Below are positions 1 to 8,624 of a stretch of DNA of 64,000 bases, one piece after another. The stretch is from contig NZ_JANQAH010000001.1 of the NCBI RefSeq assembly GCF_024707125.1, positions 34,909 through 98,908 of the forward strand. The letters run 5' to 3'. Origin of the DNA: Devosia sp. (GTDB lineage Bacteria; Pseudomonadota; Alphaproteobacteria; Rhizobiales; Devosiaceae). The notes under the pieces are model-generated. The model ran no database searches and was not told the DNA's origin. It worked only from the letters and a program-made list of their open reading frames with translations. Made by a program: the position numbers and the translations under genes. How positions within the stretch are numbered: position 1 is the stretch's first letter; each line of letters opens with the position of its first letter.

Positions 1-2
1 AG

Positions 3-962
3 CCCGCACCCGACCTCCCCGAGCGCACGCTGCTGCCGATCGGTGGCGGCAAGGATTCGCTCGTCAGCGTTGAACTTCTGAGCCATGTCGGTGTCGATTT
101 CACACCCTTCGCCGTCAATCCAAAAGGCCCGATCCTGACCTCGGTGGACGCGATCGGCCGCGCGCCAATCTATGTAACGCGTACCCTCGACGCTGAAATG
201 ATCCGCCTCGGCAAGGAGCCGGGCTACTACAATGGCCACGTCCCCTCCACCGCGATCAATTCCATGATCGCCTCGCTCTGCGCCCTGCTCTTCGGCTACG
301 ACCAGATCGTGCTCAGCAATGAGCGCTCGGCCAGCGAGGGGAATGTCGTGTTCGACGGACGCGAGACCAATCATCAATATTCGAAGTCGCTGGGCTTCGA
401 ACTGCTGATCGCCGACACTCTCGGCAACGCCACCGGCGGCGCGCTGAAATACTTCTCGCTGCTGCGCCCCTATTCCGAAGCGCGCATTGCCTCGCTTTTC
501 AACCAGGGCACGCGCTTTGATGCAGTATTCTCAAGCTGCAACCGCAATTTCCGCCTGACCGGCAATGACGGCCCTCTCTGGTGCGGCGAATGCCCAAAAT
601 GCCACTTCGTCTTCCTGATCTTTGCGCCCTTCATGGCCAAGGAACGGCTCTTGAAAATCTTCGGCCGCAATCTGCTCGAAGTGCCGGAATATGAAGGCTC
701 GTTCCGCGAACTTGCAGGCCTTGCCGGACAGAAGCCCTGGGAATGTGTGGGCGAAATCCTCGAAGCCGCCGCCTGCTTCTACACGCTCACCCGCCATGCC
801 GACTGGCATCAGGACGCCGTCGTGCGCGCCGTGAAGGCTGATCTTTTCGCCCAATATGGCGAGGAGCGGCTGCAACTGGCCATGGCCGAATGCCTGACCG
901 ATAGCCATGACCACCACATCCCCCCGGCGCTCGCCGCGAAGGTGGCCGCCTATGCGGTTTGA
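3..962 (+). CDS. murL: MurL, UDP-MurNAc-L-Ala-L-Glu epimerase (5' partial)
   Basis: The reading frame is open from base 3 and runs into the window from the left; 319 codons are visible. In the MurD2/MurL route MurL epimerises the terminal L-Glu of UDP-MurNAc-L-Ala-L-Glu to D-Glu, replacing glutamate racemase for peptidoglycan. The sequence shows an ATP-pyrophosphatase-like loop IGGGKDS at bases 39-59, then SNERSASEGNVVF and a Cys-containing WCGECPKC motif characteristic of the family. The stop overlaps the start of murD2 by 11 bases, which supports the pair assignment. A GTG at 144 is an internal codon, not the start. Confidence 0.85.
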   Translation, partial: PAPDLPERTLLPIGGGKDSLVSVELLSHVGVDFTPFAVNPKGPILTSVDAIGRAPIYVTRTLDAEMIRLGKEPGYYNGHVPSTAINSMIASLCALLFGYDQIVLSNERSASEGNVVFDGRETNHQYSKSLGFELLIADTLGNATGGALKYFSLLRPYSEARIASLFNQGTRFDAVFSSCNRNFRLTGNDGPLWCGECPKCHFVFLIFAPFMAKERLLKIFGRNLLEVPEYEGSFRELAGLAGQKPWECVGEILEAAACFYTLTRHADWHQDAVVRAVKADLFAQYGEERLQLAMAECLTDSHDHHIPPALAAKVAAYAV

Positions 963-2253
963 CGAACCCGTCCTGCTCTACGGCGCCGGGCGCGAAGCCA
1001 ATTCGACCCGGCAATTCCTCAAGCGCATCCAGCCCGATCTGCAGGTCTTCGTGACCGTGGACTCTGGCGCCGCCGACGTGCCGGAGACGGAAACCATCGC
1101 CGCCGCAGATCTGCCCGCCGCCATGGCCGCGCGGCGCTTCGGCACCATCGTGAAAAGCCCGGGCGTGTCGCGCTACAAACCGATTTTTGCCACGGCTGCC
1201 GGTGCCGGAATTGTGGTGACCTCGAACCTCAATCTGTGGGGCGCGACCTATCGTAGGGACCGCACCGTCATTGCCATTTCGGGCACCAAGGGCAAATCGA
1301 CCACGGCGACGCTTGTCCACCTCATGCTGGCGCGTTCAGGGCTGGATGCAGGCCTTGCCGGCAATGTCGGCCTCGCCCCACTCGAAATCGCCGACAAACA
1401 CGCCATCGTCGTGTTTGAGCTGTCGAGTTACCAGACCGCCGACATGGGTTTCATTCCCGACATCGCGGCGATCACCAATCTCTATCCCGAGCACGTCGAC
1501 TGGCACGGCTCAATCGAGCGCTACTACGACGACAAGCTCAACCTGGTTGACCGCGATGGCAGCTTCGCCGTCGCGCTGGGCCACGCCGCCGCCAGCAATG
1601 CCCGCGTCGCCAAGGCCGTGCGCGACCATCGCCGACTGGTGAAGCCACTCTCAGAAGAACAGGCCATCGCTCTCGAGGCCGCCGTATCGCGCTCGCGGCT
1701 CAAGGGCGCGCACAATCTCGACAATGCCATTCTCGCAACAGAAATCGCCCTGACGGCCGGCGCGACCATGGACGGCATTCTTGCCGGCATTGCCGCCTTC
1801 CGGCCCCTGCCCCATCGCCTCGAAGAGCACCGCATTGGCTCGGTGACCGTTGTCAACGATTCCATCTCCACGACACCTGAAGCCACCAAGGCCGCGCTGG
1901 CCGCCTATCCCGGCCGACGCATCGCACTGATCGCCGGCGGCCACGAGCGGGAGCAGGACTATGCCGAGCTCGCCACTCTCCTGGCGCCACGTGGTGTGAC
2001 CACACTGGTGACCCTGCCCGTGACCGGACAACGCCTCGCCACGGCCACCCGCCAAGCAGCCCCGGATATCGAGGTGACCGAAGTGCCAGACCTCGAAACG
2101 GCCGTGGCCACTCTCGAAGAAAAGCGCGAAAAATTCGACACGATCATCCTGTCGCCCGGCGCGCCTTCCTACAATCAGTTCAAGAATTTCGAAGAACGCG
2201 GCCTGCGCTTCGTCGAGCTTTGCCGGACCCATTTTTCGGACGCACAATCATGA
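952..2253 (+). CDS. murD2: MurD2-type UDP-MurNAc-L-alanine:L-glutamate ligase
   Basis: A 433-residue Mur ligase. The ATP loop GTKGKST is at residues 111-117, and the central domain has EHVDWHGS and KGAHNLDNA. Classical MurD adds D-Glu; MurD2 adds L-Glu, which MurL then epimerises. The C-terminal substrate motif reads NDSISTTPEAT, without the Lys of the MurD DSKATN motif, as expected for the MurD2 branch. The ATG at 952 lies inside the end of murL, giving translational coupling; a longer reading from 907 adds residues with no family similarity. The next gene overlaps by ATGA. The adjacency to murL is the strongest argument for MurD2 rather than housekeeping MurD. Confidence 0.85.
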   Translation: MRFDEPVLLYGAGREANSTRQFLKRIQPDLQVFVTVDSGAADVPETETIAAADLPAAMAARRFGTIVKSPGVSRYKPIFATAAGAGIVVTSNLNLWGATYRRDRTVIAISGTKGKSTTATLVHLMLARSGLDAGLAGNVGLAPLEIADKHAIVVFELSSYQTADMGFIPDIAAITNLYPEHVDWHGSIERYYDDKLNLVDRDGSFAVALGHAAASNARVAKAVRDHRRLVKPLSEEQAIALEAAVSRSRLKGAHNLDNAILATEIALTAGATMDGILAGIAAFRPLPHRLEEHRIGSVTVVNDSISTTPEATKAALAAYPGRRIALIAGGHEREQDYAELATLLAPRGVTTLVTLPVTGQRLATATRQAAPDIEVTEVPDLETAVATLEEKREKFDTIILSPGAPSYNQFKNFEERGLRFVELCRTHFSDAQS

Positions 2254-2582
2254 ACGGCGCCCTCTATCTCGGCATCGCCATTGTCGGTGAGGTGATCGCC
2301 ACCTCATTCCTGCGCGCCTCGGCCGGCTTTACCCAGCTTGTGCCCTCCATCGTCGTGGTCGTGGGCTATTGTGTGACCTTCTACTTCTTCTCCCTCGCCC
2401 TGCAGACCATTCCAGTCGGCATCGGCTACGCCATCTGGTCGGGCGTTGGGATCATCCTCGTCTCGATCATCGCCTTTTTCGCCTATGGCCAGACGCTGGA
2501 CCTGCCGGCCCTGATCGGCATAGGCCTCATTCTCGCCGGCGTGTTGGTCATCAACCTCTTCAGCCAGTCGAGCGCTCACTGA
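2250..2582 (+). CDS. Small multidrug resistance (SMR) efflux transporter, EmrE-like
   Basis: A protein of 110 residues, the same length as E. coli EmrE, with four predicted membrane helices. The key EmrE residues align without gaps: Glu14 in TM1 (proton and drug binding), Tyr40, Tyr60 and Trp63 (in GYAIWSGVG). It should work as an antiparallel dimer in the inner membrane, exchanging protons for cationic compounds. The start overlaps the murD2 stop (ATGA), so it is the third gene of the murL-murD2 operon. The natural substrate cannot be told from the sequence; co-transcription with cell-wall genes is unusual for SMR pumps. Confidence 0.9.
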   Translation: MNGALYLGIAIVGEVIATSFLRASAGFTQLVPSIVVVVGYCVTFYFFSLALQTIPVGIGYAIWSGVGIILVSIIAFFAYGQTLDLPALIGIGLILAGVLVINLFSQSSAH

Positions 2583-2585
2583 GAG

Positions 2586-4337
2586 CTAGTAGGCCGTCAC
2601 GAGGGATAGCGGCGGCACTCCGGCCTCGGCGAGCACAGTGCGAATACGATCGAGCAGCGCTGGATCGGTAATGCGTCGCCGTAGTTGCGTCACGATGCCG
2701 ACACTGCGGAAACTGGGAACCTCCAGCACGCGTGGCAATTGCCGCATGACCTGCGCCTGATCGCCGGCGCCCTCAGCGGCGAGAATGGCAAGGATCGGTC
2801 CCATTTCGCGGTCGGAGCGAGCATAGACTTCAGCGTAGCGCCCGGCCTTGGCGAAATCGCCCTCTCGAATGGCGACGAGTGTCGGCACGCCGTAATACCA
2901 ATCCGGAATGATCGTATGGGCGTCGAGCGCCCTTTGGGCCAAGGGAATGGCCTGCTCGAGTCGCCCGATGAACGCCATATGCCGCGCATGTGCGGCGAGC
3001 GCATCCAAATTTGAGGGGTTCGATTGCAGCGCCGTGCCATAGGCGGCCTCGGCCAGACCATGCTCACCAAGCACCTCATGCAGACGCGCACGCTGCTCCC
3101 AGACAAAGCTGTTGGTCGGCAGAATGCGCACGGCCTCGCCAAGCATCTCGTTGGCTGTTCGATACCTGTCGAGCTGCGCGGTGGCTGATGGCTTGCCGCT
3201 ATCTGTTTCCTCGGCCAGGAGGCTCGCAGCTGCCGCAAGTGCAATACCCGTCTTCTGATCGCTCTCCGGTAGCGCGGCATAACAGGACCTCGCGCGCTCT
3301 GCGGCGCCGAGCGTCGAGCTCTCACGATACATCGTGAACAACAGGCGGCAGAGATAGAGGTTCTCACCGCCCGAAAGCGGGTTCTGGGTAAGAAACAGGC
3401 GCGCCCGCGTATGCAGCGGCCCGCGCGGATTGCCGAGCACATCCAGGATGTCGCTTGAGATCCGGTCGATTCGTCCGGGGTCGGACAATTGCCGCTCCGA
3501 GACGACGAGCGAGCGATTCCAGACCACGCTATTGGTCGTTAGGTCCGTGAGGATGACGCTATACTGTAAATTGGACGGCGCCCCGGGGTCACGCCGGATG
3601 ATGCCGGTGAGCACGTAGCCGTCGGCCCGAACCGGCTCAGCATTTGCTTCCCCGCGGCTACCATAGTCGACGGTAAGAAAGCTCAGTGGCTGCAGACGGT
3701 CAACCAGTTCAACCGCCACGCCGGACACCGATGCAGTGATCGAGGGGTCATCGGTGAGGTTTTGAAACTCCATCACCCGCAGGCTCGGCTGCTGCATGAC
3801 GCCATTCTGCGTCACCTGCTGCTCCTGCCGCGGCCCCCAGGTTGAGAGCGAATAAGCCAGCGCCGCAGCGCCTATGGCAATGATCAGGAGCACAAACCAG
3901 GACACGGTGACATGCCCGCGCGGCGCAGGGTTCTCGTTTGCATCAAGGTCGAAAAAACGCGGTGCCGCTTGCGCCGGAACGGGTTGAGTGCTCGCATCGA
4001 CCTCAATGAAATCAGGCACATAGCGCCCGATGGGCAACACGATTCGCAGCGTCTCGTCAGCGCCCGGACCGCGATAATACTGGTCTAGAAGTGCCCTGAG
4101 GCGGCGAGCCTGCACGCGAACAATGGGATCGCTCTGCGGATCGAAATCGGCCGGGCGGCCGAAGACATCGACGGCAATGGAATAAGCCTTGATCGATTGC
4201 GTATCGCCATCGAGTCGGCGGTTGACGATGTAGTCGAGAAAACGAGTCAACTGGGGCGACCGGGCCATTTCAGGCCAAGCCGTCAGGCGATCCAGCGCCG
4301 CCAGCACCGCATCTCTATCGTCTTTGGCCTCGGCCAT
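2586..4337 (-). CDS. Membrane-anchored TPR protein with N-terminal DNA-binding-like domain
   Basis: 583 residues. The N-terminal 110 residues (around SIAVDVFGRPADFDPQSDP and VRVQARRLRALLDQYY) match a domain seen at the N-terminus of many alphaproteobacterial adenylate-cyclase-like and TPR proteins and thought to be winged-helix-like. One membrane helix lies near residues 143-167. A TolB/FlgO-like nucleotide-associated region follows (about 180-300), then tetratricopeptide repeats to the C-terminus. No cyclase catalytic domain is present. It is convergent with the SMR gene, with only 3 bases between the stops. Role unknown; a membrane-bound transcriptional regulator is possible, by analogy with CadC/ToxR. 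Confidence 0.6.
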   Translation of the reverse strand: MAEAKDDRDAVLAALDRLTAWPEMARSPQLTRFLDYIVNRRLDGDTQSIKAYSIAVDVFGRPADFDPQSDPIVRVQARRLRALLDQYYRGPGADETLRIVLPIGRYVPDFIEVDASTQPVPAQAAPRFFDLDANENPAPRGHVTVSWFVLLIIAIGAAALAYSLSTWGPRQEQQVTQNGVMQQPSLRVMEFQNLTDDPSITASVSGVAVELVDRLQPLSFLTVDYGSRGEANAEPVRADGYVLTGIIRRDPGAPSNLQYSVILTDLTTNSVVWNRSLVVSERQLSDPGRIDRISSDILDVLGNPRGPLHTRARLFLTQNPLSGGENLYLCRLLFTMYRESSTLGAAERARSCYAALPESDQKTGIALAAAASLLAEETDSGKPSATAQLDRYRTANEMLGEAVRILPTNSFVWEQRARLHEVLGEHGLAEAAYGTALQSNPSNLDALAAHARHMAFIGRLEQAIPLAQRALDAHTIIPDWYYGVPTLVAIREGDFAKAGRYAEVYARSDREMGPILAILAAEGAGDQAQVMRQLPRVLEVPSFRSVGIVTQLRRRITDPALLDRIRTVLAEAGVPPLSLVTAY

Positions 4338-4616
4338 TTTACCCCCGTATGGAGGTTAATAGTCCTTGCTTACATGTAAAAAGCAACCCCGACTTACGTC
4401 TATTTTACGCGAGTTTGCCTATCCGCATCGCCCGCCCTCCCTCATATGGCGGATGTCGGTTCAATGAATTCAATGAACCTGACACGGTTCCCGGCAGATA
4501 GGCCCTGCTGGACCCATGAGACCACCAAAGTGTTTCTGAACCAGCATGCGGCGCGGCGGCCGCATGTTTTTCCACAAGTGTGATTTGCCCGGTGCGGTTC
4601 GGGCAGAGGTAAGCGT

Positions 4617-5063
4617 GTGACCAGTCCATTTGCGCAGGCGCCCTTCATCGGGCTGATCGATGACGACGGCCATTCGGCTCGCCTGTTCATGCGTGTGCTG
4701 GCGGCCAATGATGGCCCCTCGGTTCGCCATTATGGCGACGAAGAGGAAGGGTTTGCAGATCTCGCCCAAGTGTTGGGCGATCCGCAATCGCATTGGCCGG
4801 AATTGCTGGTCGTGGACCTCAAGGACCACAGCTACGCTACCCTCGAGTTTGTCCGCCGCCATCAGGCTTGGCTGCACCAAAAGGGTGTCGCGCTGGTGGT
4901 GATGGTGCCCCCCACCGATCGGGCCGGGCGCATGATCTATCTCGAAGCCGGCGCTGCTGCCGTCTTCTTCCGCCAGCCAGAGGCCGATGCCTATCGGCAC
5001 GAACTGGCGGGCATTGCGAATTTCTGGGCGCGTAGTGAGCGCCTGGATGCTGTTGGCATGTGA
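4617..5063 (+). CDS. Stand-alone receiver-domain protein, degenerate
   Basis: 148 residues, a single CheY-like fold. Acidic pocket residues Asp15-Asp17 and phospho-acceptor Asp67 (VVDLKD) are in place. The usual Thr/Ser plus Ala at the end of strand 4 reads VPPT, and the conserved Lys of the KP motif is Arg119 (FFRQP). Phosphorylation switching may therefore be altered or absent. The start is GTG with a good GAGGTAAG site 8 bases upstream. No histidine kinase is adjacent. A tandem 9-base repeat (TTCAATGAA twice, 4460-4477) lies in the 279-base upstream gap it shares with the divergent TPR gene. Confidence 0.65.
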   Translation: MTSPFAQAPFIGLIDDDGHSARLFMRVLAANDGPSVRHYGDEEEGFADLAQVLGDPQSHWPELLVVDLKDHSYATLEFVRRHQAWLHQKGVALVVMVPPTDRAGRMIYLEAGAAAVFFRQPEADAYRHELAGIANFWARSERLDAVGM

Positions 5064-5234
5064 CTCCTGCGTCCACAGGTTGCGTGCCTGGACGGAGAGC
5101 ATCGCTGCGAGCCACGGTTCCCACCGTGTCCTGCATTCCCAAGCGTTGCTCTCCGTCTTCGAAATACAGGCGTCGGTCTGCACCATCGACGTCTGACACG
5201 GCTGGTTCAGCTCCAAGTGAACTGGCGTGGGGGC

Positions 5235-5337
5235 ACGGTTGCGATACCTCCCGATCGCAACCGTACGGGGAGAAGCATCTCGCCCGGCAGCGCTACTGTC
5301 CCTCAGCGCCGCCAGGCTACCTATTATGCTTCTCCCC
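5235..5337. other. Nested inverted repeats between receiver and mgtC-like genes
   Basis: An 11-base perfect inverted repeat (5235-5245 with 5254-5264) is followed at once by a 12-base perfect inverted repeat (5267-5278 with 5326-5337). The second encloses a weaker GC stem (GGCAGCGCT/AGCGCCGCC). The outer right arm lies in the last codons of the minus-strand mgtC-like gene. No T-run follows on either strand, so an ordinary terminator is not indicated. This is what occupies the gap between the two converging genes. Confidence 0.55.
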
Positions 5338-5865
5338 GCGGCCCAACTTTTCCTCTCCCCTCCCCTTATCCGCCTCATCGTCTTCATCTTCCTTGTTGCC
5401 GATGAGTCGATGCGCCACGGCGCGCAACGCGGCGAGCACGAGAACGGCCAGAATGGTTGTGCCGACAGCCAGGGTGTAAAATCCCAGGGCGCAGGCGACC
5501 CCTACGGCACCGGCCATCCACATTCCCGCGCCCGTCGTCAGCCCCTGCACTGTTCCTCCCGAACGGAAGATCGCGCCCGCGCCTAAGAAGGCTATGCCGG
5601 CCGTGACAGCCTCGACCGCGCGAATGGGGTCGGCCTGCGTGCCCGCCCCGCCGCCAATGGTGTGAAAAATCTCGAAGGTGAGGATGGTGAAGAGCGCAGC
5701 CGCGACCGCGATCAGGATATGGGTGCGCAACCCGGCTTCCGCCGTGCGCACCTCGCGCTCGAAGCCGATCACCGCTCCGCAGAGCGCAGCGATGATCAGT
5801 CTGATGGCGATGATGTGTTCGGGAAGATAAGTCTGGGTTAGTCCGAAACTATTGCCTGTATCCAT
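5317..5865 (-). CDS. MgtC/SapB family inner-membrane protein
   Basis: 182 residues with four or five hydrophobic helices and the MgtC signature region (GFEREVRTAEAGLRTH near residues 34-49, then FLGAGAIF). It ends in a highly charged tail without the C-terminal ACT-like domain of Salmonella MgtC, so it belongs to the short SapB-type branch. Family members affect magnesium-limited growth, membrane potential and sometimes F-ATPase, but the biochemical role is unsettled. The start at 5865 has GGGG 4 bases upstream. A 16-base palindrome sits 17 bases before the start codon and may be an operator. Confidence 0.8.
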   Translation of the reverse strand: MDTGNSFGLTQTYLPEHIIAIRLIIAALCGAVIGFEREVRTAEAGLRTHILIAVAAALFTILTFEIFHTIGGGAGTQADPIRAVEAVTAGIAFLGAGAIFRSGGTVQGLTTGAGMWMAGAVGVACALGFYTLAVGTTILAVLVLAALRAVAHRLIGNKEDEDDEADKGRGEEKLGRGEKHNR

Positions 5866-5881
5866 GCCCCAAAATCCGAAA

Positions 5882-5897
5882 GTGACGCTGCCGTCAC
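5882..5897. promoter_or_regulatory. Palindrome upstream of mgtC-like gene, candidate operator
   Basis: GTGACG-CTGC-CGTCAC is a perfect 6+6 inverted repeat, 17 bases before the minus-strand start at 5865 and between it and the end of the dehydrogenase gene. Its position in a 61-base promoter gap suggests a dimeric regulator site. The regulator is not identifiable from this sequence. Confidence 0.35.
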
Positions 5898-5926
5898 AAT
5901 CGCCGGGGCATGGACTTGGTTCCGCC

Positions 5927-6973
5927 TCAGGAAGCGACGCGGATTTGTAGCTTCACGTCGTCTGGGCGCGCTTCAACGGCACGGTCGAAAGCCGCCTTGG
6001 AATCTTCGAAGGCAAACGTCTCGGAAATCAGCGGCTTCAAATCCACCTTGCCCGAGGCGATCAGCGCAATGGCGCGGTCATATTGGTGGGCATATCGGAA
6101 GACGTTTTCGATCCGCAGTTCCTTGGTCGAAGCCGCGGCGATGTCGACCTTGGTCGGCTCGACAGGCAGACCAACCACCACGATGCAGCCACCAGGCCGC
6201 GGCAGGTCCATGATGGTCTCCCAGGCGCGCGGCGAGCCCGAGCATTCGAACACCACATCCGCGCCCCAACCCTCGGTCAGTTCGCCAATCTTGTCGACGA
6301 GCTTGGTCTCACGAATATTGACCGGAATGATGCCCTGATACTGCGCGGCAATGTCGAGCTTGGGCTGGGCCAGATCGGCAACGATGACGCGAGCGCAGCC
6401 GCCGGCCAGCGCCGCCAAGGCCACCATGGTGCCGATCGGACCGGCGCCGAGCACGACGGCGGTATCGCCGGGCGTGATGCGGGCCTTGGTCGCCGCCTGC
6501 ATGCCCACCGCAAAGGGCTCGACCATCGCGCCTTCGGCAAAGCTCACATGGTCTGGCAGCTTGAATGTGTAATTAGCCGGATGCACGACTTCGGGAGTAA
6601 GAACCCCATGGATCGGCGGCGTCGCCCAAAAGCGCACTGCGGGATCGACATTGTACATGCCGAGGCGGCTGGCGCGCGAATTGGGGTCCGGAATACCCGG
6701 CTCCATGCAGACGCGATCACCCACCTTGAGATGGCTCACGCCTTCGCCGACCTCGACCACGGTACCCGCCGCCTCGTGGCCCAGCACCATGGGTGCATCG
6801 ACGACGAATGGCCCGATGCGACCATGGGTATAGTAGTGCACGTCCGAGCCGCAGACGCCGACCGTGTGGATAGCGATCCGCACCATGCCCGGCCCAACCT
6901 CGAGCGGCAGGTCAATTTCCCGCAGACCGAGTTCATGCTGCTTTTCCAGAACCAGCGCGCGCACCTTGGCCAT
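5927..6973 (-). CDS. Zinc-type polyol (xylitol/sorbitol-like) dehydrogenase, NAD-dependent
   Basis: 348 residues of the medium-chain dehydrogenase superfamily. The catalytic zinc site is seen as [10 protein letters not shown] (Cys and following residues) and GHEAAG (His-Glu), and the Rossmann fold as VLGAGPIG. The four-Cys lobe that binds structural zinc in many relatives is absent: the region after MEPGIP has no Cys. Homologues oxidise xylitol, sorbitol or other polyols to the 2-ketose, but the substrate is not proven here. The ATG at 6973 was chosen because AGGAGG precedes it; the frame stays open 66 bases further upstream without similarity. Confidence 0.8.
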   Translation of the reverse strand: MAKVRALVLEKQHELGLREIDLPLEVGPGMVRIAIHTVGVCGSDVHYYTHGRIGPFVVDAPMVLGHEAAGTVVEVGEGVSHLKVGDRVCMEPGIPDPNSRASRLGMYNVDPAVRFWATPPIHGVLTPEVVHPANYTFKLPDHVSFAEGAMVEPFAVGMQAATKARITPGDTAVVLGAGPIGTMVALAALAGGCARVIVADLAQPKLDIAAQYQGIIPVNIRETKLVDKIGELTEGWGADVVFECSGSPRAWETIMDLPRPGGCIVVVGLPVEPTKVDIAAASTKELRIENVFRYAHQYDRAIALIASGKVDLKPLISETFAFEDSKAAFDRAVEARPDDVKLQIRVAS

Positions 6974-7140
6974 GACATCCTCCTGAATCGACCAGCCGAG
7001 CATTAGCCCATCGCCTGGGCAACGGCCAGCACCTCGCACTGGCGAAACAGGCCGTTAACTCAGATTTTGGAGCCCCCGGGACGATTCACTCTCCGCTAAC
7101 GGCCGTCGACCGAGAGTTCCTGCACATTCTGGGGGCGACA

Positions 7141-8622
7141 ATGCAGTTGCGGGACACAACGCATTTCACGACCCGGTTCCTCCTGCCCATCGTGGTGGTG
7201 ACCGGCATCACAATTCTGGCGCTGGCCGGCTTTCTCGCCTGGTCAGCACAACGCATCGATGACGATGCGCTGGCGCGAGAAAAGCTGCTGCTCGAACGCG
7301 CTCTGCAAGAACAGAAGTCGCAGATGTACATCGCCCAGGAAGAACTGGCGGTGTGGGACGAAGCTGTCGTGGCCGTCGAAACCAGCGACCTGCAATGGCT
7401 GGTCGACAATCTCGGCGTCTATGCCTTCGACTTCTACGGGCACAATCGCAGCTTCGTCGTCGACAACGCCCTAAAACCCATCATGGCGACCCGCGATGGC
7501 GGCCAGGTGCCGGCCAAATCATCCGCCGACGCTATCGAAAAGCTTGCGCCCTTCTTCGAGCAATTGCGCAGCCTCGATACCCAAGCCGCAATTTCCGCCT
7601 ACAATGCCGGCGTGTCGGACACGCTGCCTCAAGCGATCGATTTCACGCTCTTTGAGGGCCTCCCGGCCCTCGTCGCGGTCATGCCCATCCTTTCCTATAG
7701 CGGCGATAACGCCCCGACCGTCGGCGAAGAGGGCTTCTACATCTCGGTGGGACTGCTCGGCGACGAGCTCGCCGCCTATTTCGGCGATCAATACCGCATC
7801 GACCAACCCAAATTCATCGACGTCGAACCGCCGGCCGACACCGACGCCGCACTTCCCATTCTCAACGCCGAGGGCCAGGCGTTTGCATGGCTAATCTGGC
7901 AACCGGAGCGCCCCGGCGCTCGCCTTGTGGGAGCCGCCATGCCCGCGCTGCTGGCCGCCCTGGCCATCGGCATCATCATCGTTGGGCTGCTACTACGCAG
8001 CCTCCGCGGCGCTCTGTTCCAGCTTCAAGCCGAACGCGAAGAGGCCCGCCATCGAGCCCAGCACGACCCGCTCACCGGCCTCGGCAACCGCGCCCTGTTT
8101 CAGACGCGATTGAACGAATGCCTCAATGCCATATCCGAGGGCGAACCGCGCCTCGCCGTGCTTGCGCTTGATCTCGACAAGTTCAAGCAGGTCAATGACA
8201 CGCTCGGCCATCAGGCGGGCGACGAACTGCTGGTTCAGATTGGCGCGCGCATAAAACCCCTGCTGGGCCAGGACGACACGCTCATTCGCCTCGGCGGCGA
8301 CGAATTCGCCATCATCCAGCCCGGCATTAGGAGCCACGAAGCGCCCCAGGCACTGGCTCAATCCATCGTGGAAGCGCTGACCCAACCCATCAGCCTGGCG
8401 GCAGGCAAAGCAACGGTCGGCGTCAGCATCGGCATTGCCACGGCGCCCGACATGGCCCACAACGAAACCGATTTGGTGCGCTTTGCAGACGACGCGCTCT
8501 ACCGCGCCAAGAATGGCGGTCGCAACCGATATTGCCTCTACAGCGCCACCCCAGCCAGCGAGCCGGCCCGGATCGACACGCAATTGCGTGACGCCTTTGC
8601 CGCCCGTCGCGCCACGGCCTAG
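7141..8622 (+). CDS. CHASE4-GGDEF membrane sensor, putative diguanylate cyclase
   Basis: 493 residues. TM1 is at about 14-35, a periplasmic CHASE4 sensor at about 45-250 (VWDEAV, NLGVYAFDFYG), TM2 at about 265-285 and the GGDEF domain at 305-470. The active-site motif is intact as GGDEF at residues 385-389, and DLDKFKQVND is present, so c-di-GMP synthesis is expected. The inhibitory I-site Arg (RxxD, five residues before the motif) is replaced by GQDD, so product inhibition is probably weak. The start has GGGGG at a suitable distance. No EAL domain or partner gene is adjacent. Confidence 0.88.
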   Translation: MQLRDTTHFTTRFLLPIVVVTGITILALAGFLAWSAQRIDDDALAREKLLLERALQEQKSQMYIAQEELAVWDEAVVAVETSDLQWLVDNLGVYAFDFYGHNRSFVVDNALKPIMATRDGGQVPAKSSADAIEKLAPFFEQLRSLDTQAAISAYNAGVSDTLPQAIDFTLFEGLPALVAVMPILSYSGDNAPTVGEEGFYISVGLLGDELAAYFGDQYRIDQPKFIDVEPPADTDAALPILNAEGQAFAWLIWQPERPGARLVGAAMPALLAALAIGIIIVGLLLRSLRGALFQLQAEREEARHRAQHDPLTGLGNRALFQTRLNECLNAISEGEPRLAVLALDLDKFKQVNDTLGHQAGDELLVQIGARIKPLLGQDDTLIRLGGDEFAIIQPGIRSHEAPQALAQSIVEALTQPISLAAGKATVGVSIGIATAPDMAHNETDLVRFADDALYRAKNGGRNRYCLYSATPASEPARIDTQLRDAFAARRATA

Positions 8623-8624
8623 TT

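Noticed and set aside
4460..4477. Tandem TTCAATGAA repeat as an operator
   Set aside because: Only two copies, no symmetry and no link to a known regulator; kept as a note in the receiver entry.
5927..6973. Naming the dehydrogenase as a specific xylitol dehydrogenase with a gene symbol
   Set aside because: Medium-chain dehydrogenase substrates cannot be fixed from motifs alone and no polyol transporter or kinase is adjacent.
7050..7104. GGCCGTTA/TAACGGCC inverted repeat before the GGDEF gene
   Set aside because: 8-base arms with a 39-base loop could be chance in this composition; no supporting context.
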